Shown here: positions 63,481 through 64,000 of the stretch, one piece after another
Position numbering within the stretch: position 1 is the stretch's first letter
How the letters are laid out: every line of letters starts with the position of its first letter
Assembly (NCBI RefSeq): GCF_023278365.1
Contig: NZ_CP075338.1
Coordinates: forward strand, 3,348,001-3,412,000
Direction: 5' to 3'
Length of the DNA: 64,000 nucleotides
From: Epilithonimonas zeae
GTDB lineage: Bacteria; Bacteroidota; Bacteroidia; Flavobacteriales; Weeksellaceae
The notes under the pieces: model-generated
Told to the model about the DNA's origin: nothing
Database searches by the model: none
Seen by the model: only the letters and a program-made list of their open reading frames with translations
Translations under genes and position numbers: made by a program

Positions 63481-64000
63481 TGAGTATCAAAAAACATTTT
63501 CTTGCCCTATTTTTTTTATTCATTGGTTTTCTGGCATATTCCCAAACCGACACTGTTACAATGACCGACGGTAGAGAACTCCGTGGAAAAGTGGTCAAGT
63601 ACAACCCGAATGACCTTCAGTTTGTACATCAGAACGAGACTCTGGAGTACACACTCAACAAAAAAGATATTTCCAAAATCACCTTTTCTTCAGGCCGTAT
63701 CGAATATCTTAATGATATGAACGCCACAACAAAATCCAACCAGGCAGTTGGAGATTATCACAACAAAGTAGCGATTCTGCCCTTCGGTTACTTGAGAGAC
63801 CAGGAAAAGAGCAACGAGACAATGACTAAGAAAATCCAGCAGGAAACTTACACGATTTTCAATTCCAAAAAACTGAATCTCAAATTCCAAGACCCGACAG
63901 AAACCAACGCGTTATTATACAAAGCAGGAATCAATGAGACCAACCTTCAGGGCTTCACAATGGGCGAAATTTGTCACATCCTGAACGTAGAATATGTCAT
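63481..64000 (+). CDS. Secreted protein, 3' end outside window
   Basis: 173 residues visible from ATG 63481, open at the window edge. Signal peptide MSIKKHFLALFFLFIGFLAY continuing SQ. Residues 22-70 (TDTVTMTDGRELRGKVVKYN, IELYTLNKKD-like EYTLNKKDISKITFSSG) form a beta-rich domain seen at the start of many Bacteroidetes secreted proteins. After a linker, KVAILPFGYLRDQ and FTMGEICHILNVEYVI resemble the AILPF opening of CsgG/GNA1162-type proteins. The exact family is unknown. Confidence 0.65.

Noticed and set aside
1-64000. tRNA, rRNA, insertion sequence, prophage or CRISPR
   Set aside because: No cloverleaf-type sequence with CCA context, transposase or terminal repeats with target duplications, phage structural gene or regular repeat-spacer array was seen.

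Overview
The window is about 64 kb of AT-rich DNA whose gene content and signals point to the Flavobacteriia, most likely Chryseobacterium or a close relative in the Weeksellaceae. The evidence is type IX secretion system (T9SS) components and cargo with the YPNP-type C-terminal sorting domain, A-rich ribosome-binding regions instead of Shine-Dalgarno sequences, a recurring TAnnTTTG promoter element, bacillithiol synthesis (bshA), SCK/VAC-type lipoproteins, and POT-type peptide transporters beside a dipeptidyl peptidase IV. No rRNA, tRNA, insertion sequence, prophage or CRISPR array is visible. The window looks like a normal chromosomal segment.

Layout. 1-1.4 kb: dapA and a truncated DUF898 membrane gene, minus strand. 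1.7-6.9 kb: a tight plus-strand operon holding a split 5'-nucleotidase (C-terminal domain lipoprotein, then metallophosphatase), porZ, recO and a GNAT acetyltransferase. 6.9-7.6 kb: a gene-poor stretch with a candidate short RNA. 7.6-9.6 kb: two secreted surface proteins. 9.6-14.0 kb: recG, two unknown genes and a thioredoxin-fold protein, minus strand. 14.1-22.9 kb: a peptide-utilisation block of three POT transporters and a DPP-IV peptidase, with a GNAT gene and an unknown gene. 23.2-25.2 kb: trhO with an extra C-terminal domain, then 5-formyl-THF cyclo-ligase. 25.3-27.7 kb: two low-complexity lipoproteins flanking a two-gene membrane/lipoprotein operon. 27.7-33.2 kb: TrmH-type methyltransferase, lptB, DinB-like protein, WYL regulator, ABC exporter.

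33.4-36.9 kb: cobalamin adenosyltransferase, a 43-residue lipoprotein, thiamine pyrophosphokinase, an unknown secreted protein and arginine decarboxylase. 37.0-38.2 kb: divergent nitroreductase and HxlR regulator. 38.3-40.8 kb: a membrane TPR-AraC regulator and a sister protein lacking the DNA-binding domain. 41.0-47.5 kb: three T9SS cargo proteins with nearly identical sorting tails, including a zinc metalloprotease. 47.7-52.7 kb: class C serine hydrolase operon with a DUF2089 protein, an unknown secreted protein, and an acyl-CoA carboxylase beta subunit. 53.0-58.8 kb: an EamA transporter, a PorV-like protein, an ELWxxDGT-repeat T9SS cargo and an unknown secreted protein. 58.8-64 kb: 1-Cys peroxiredoxin, surface lipoprotein, GH3 glycosidase, bshA and a truncated secreted protein.

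The least explained signals lie between genes. A roughly 130-150 bp structured element occurs twice, in the same orientation, just upstream of trhO and lptB. At least four other families of long imperfect palindromes occur. There is an orphan promoter-terminator pair at 7.18-7.28 kb. Two very short membrane or lipoprotein genes (33972-34103 and 52754-52849) are easily missed. The TAnnTTTG element appears upstream of about twenty genes and helps decide several start codons.
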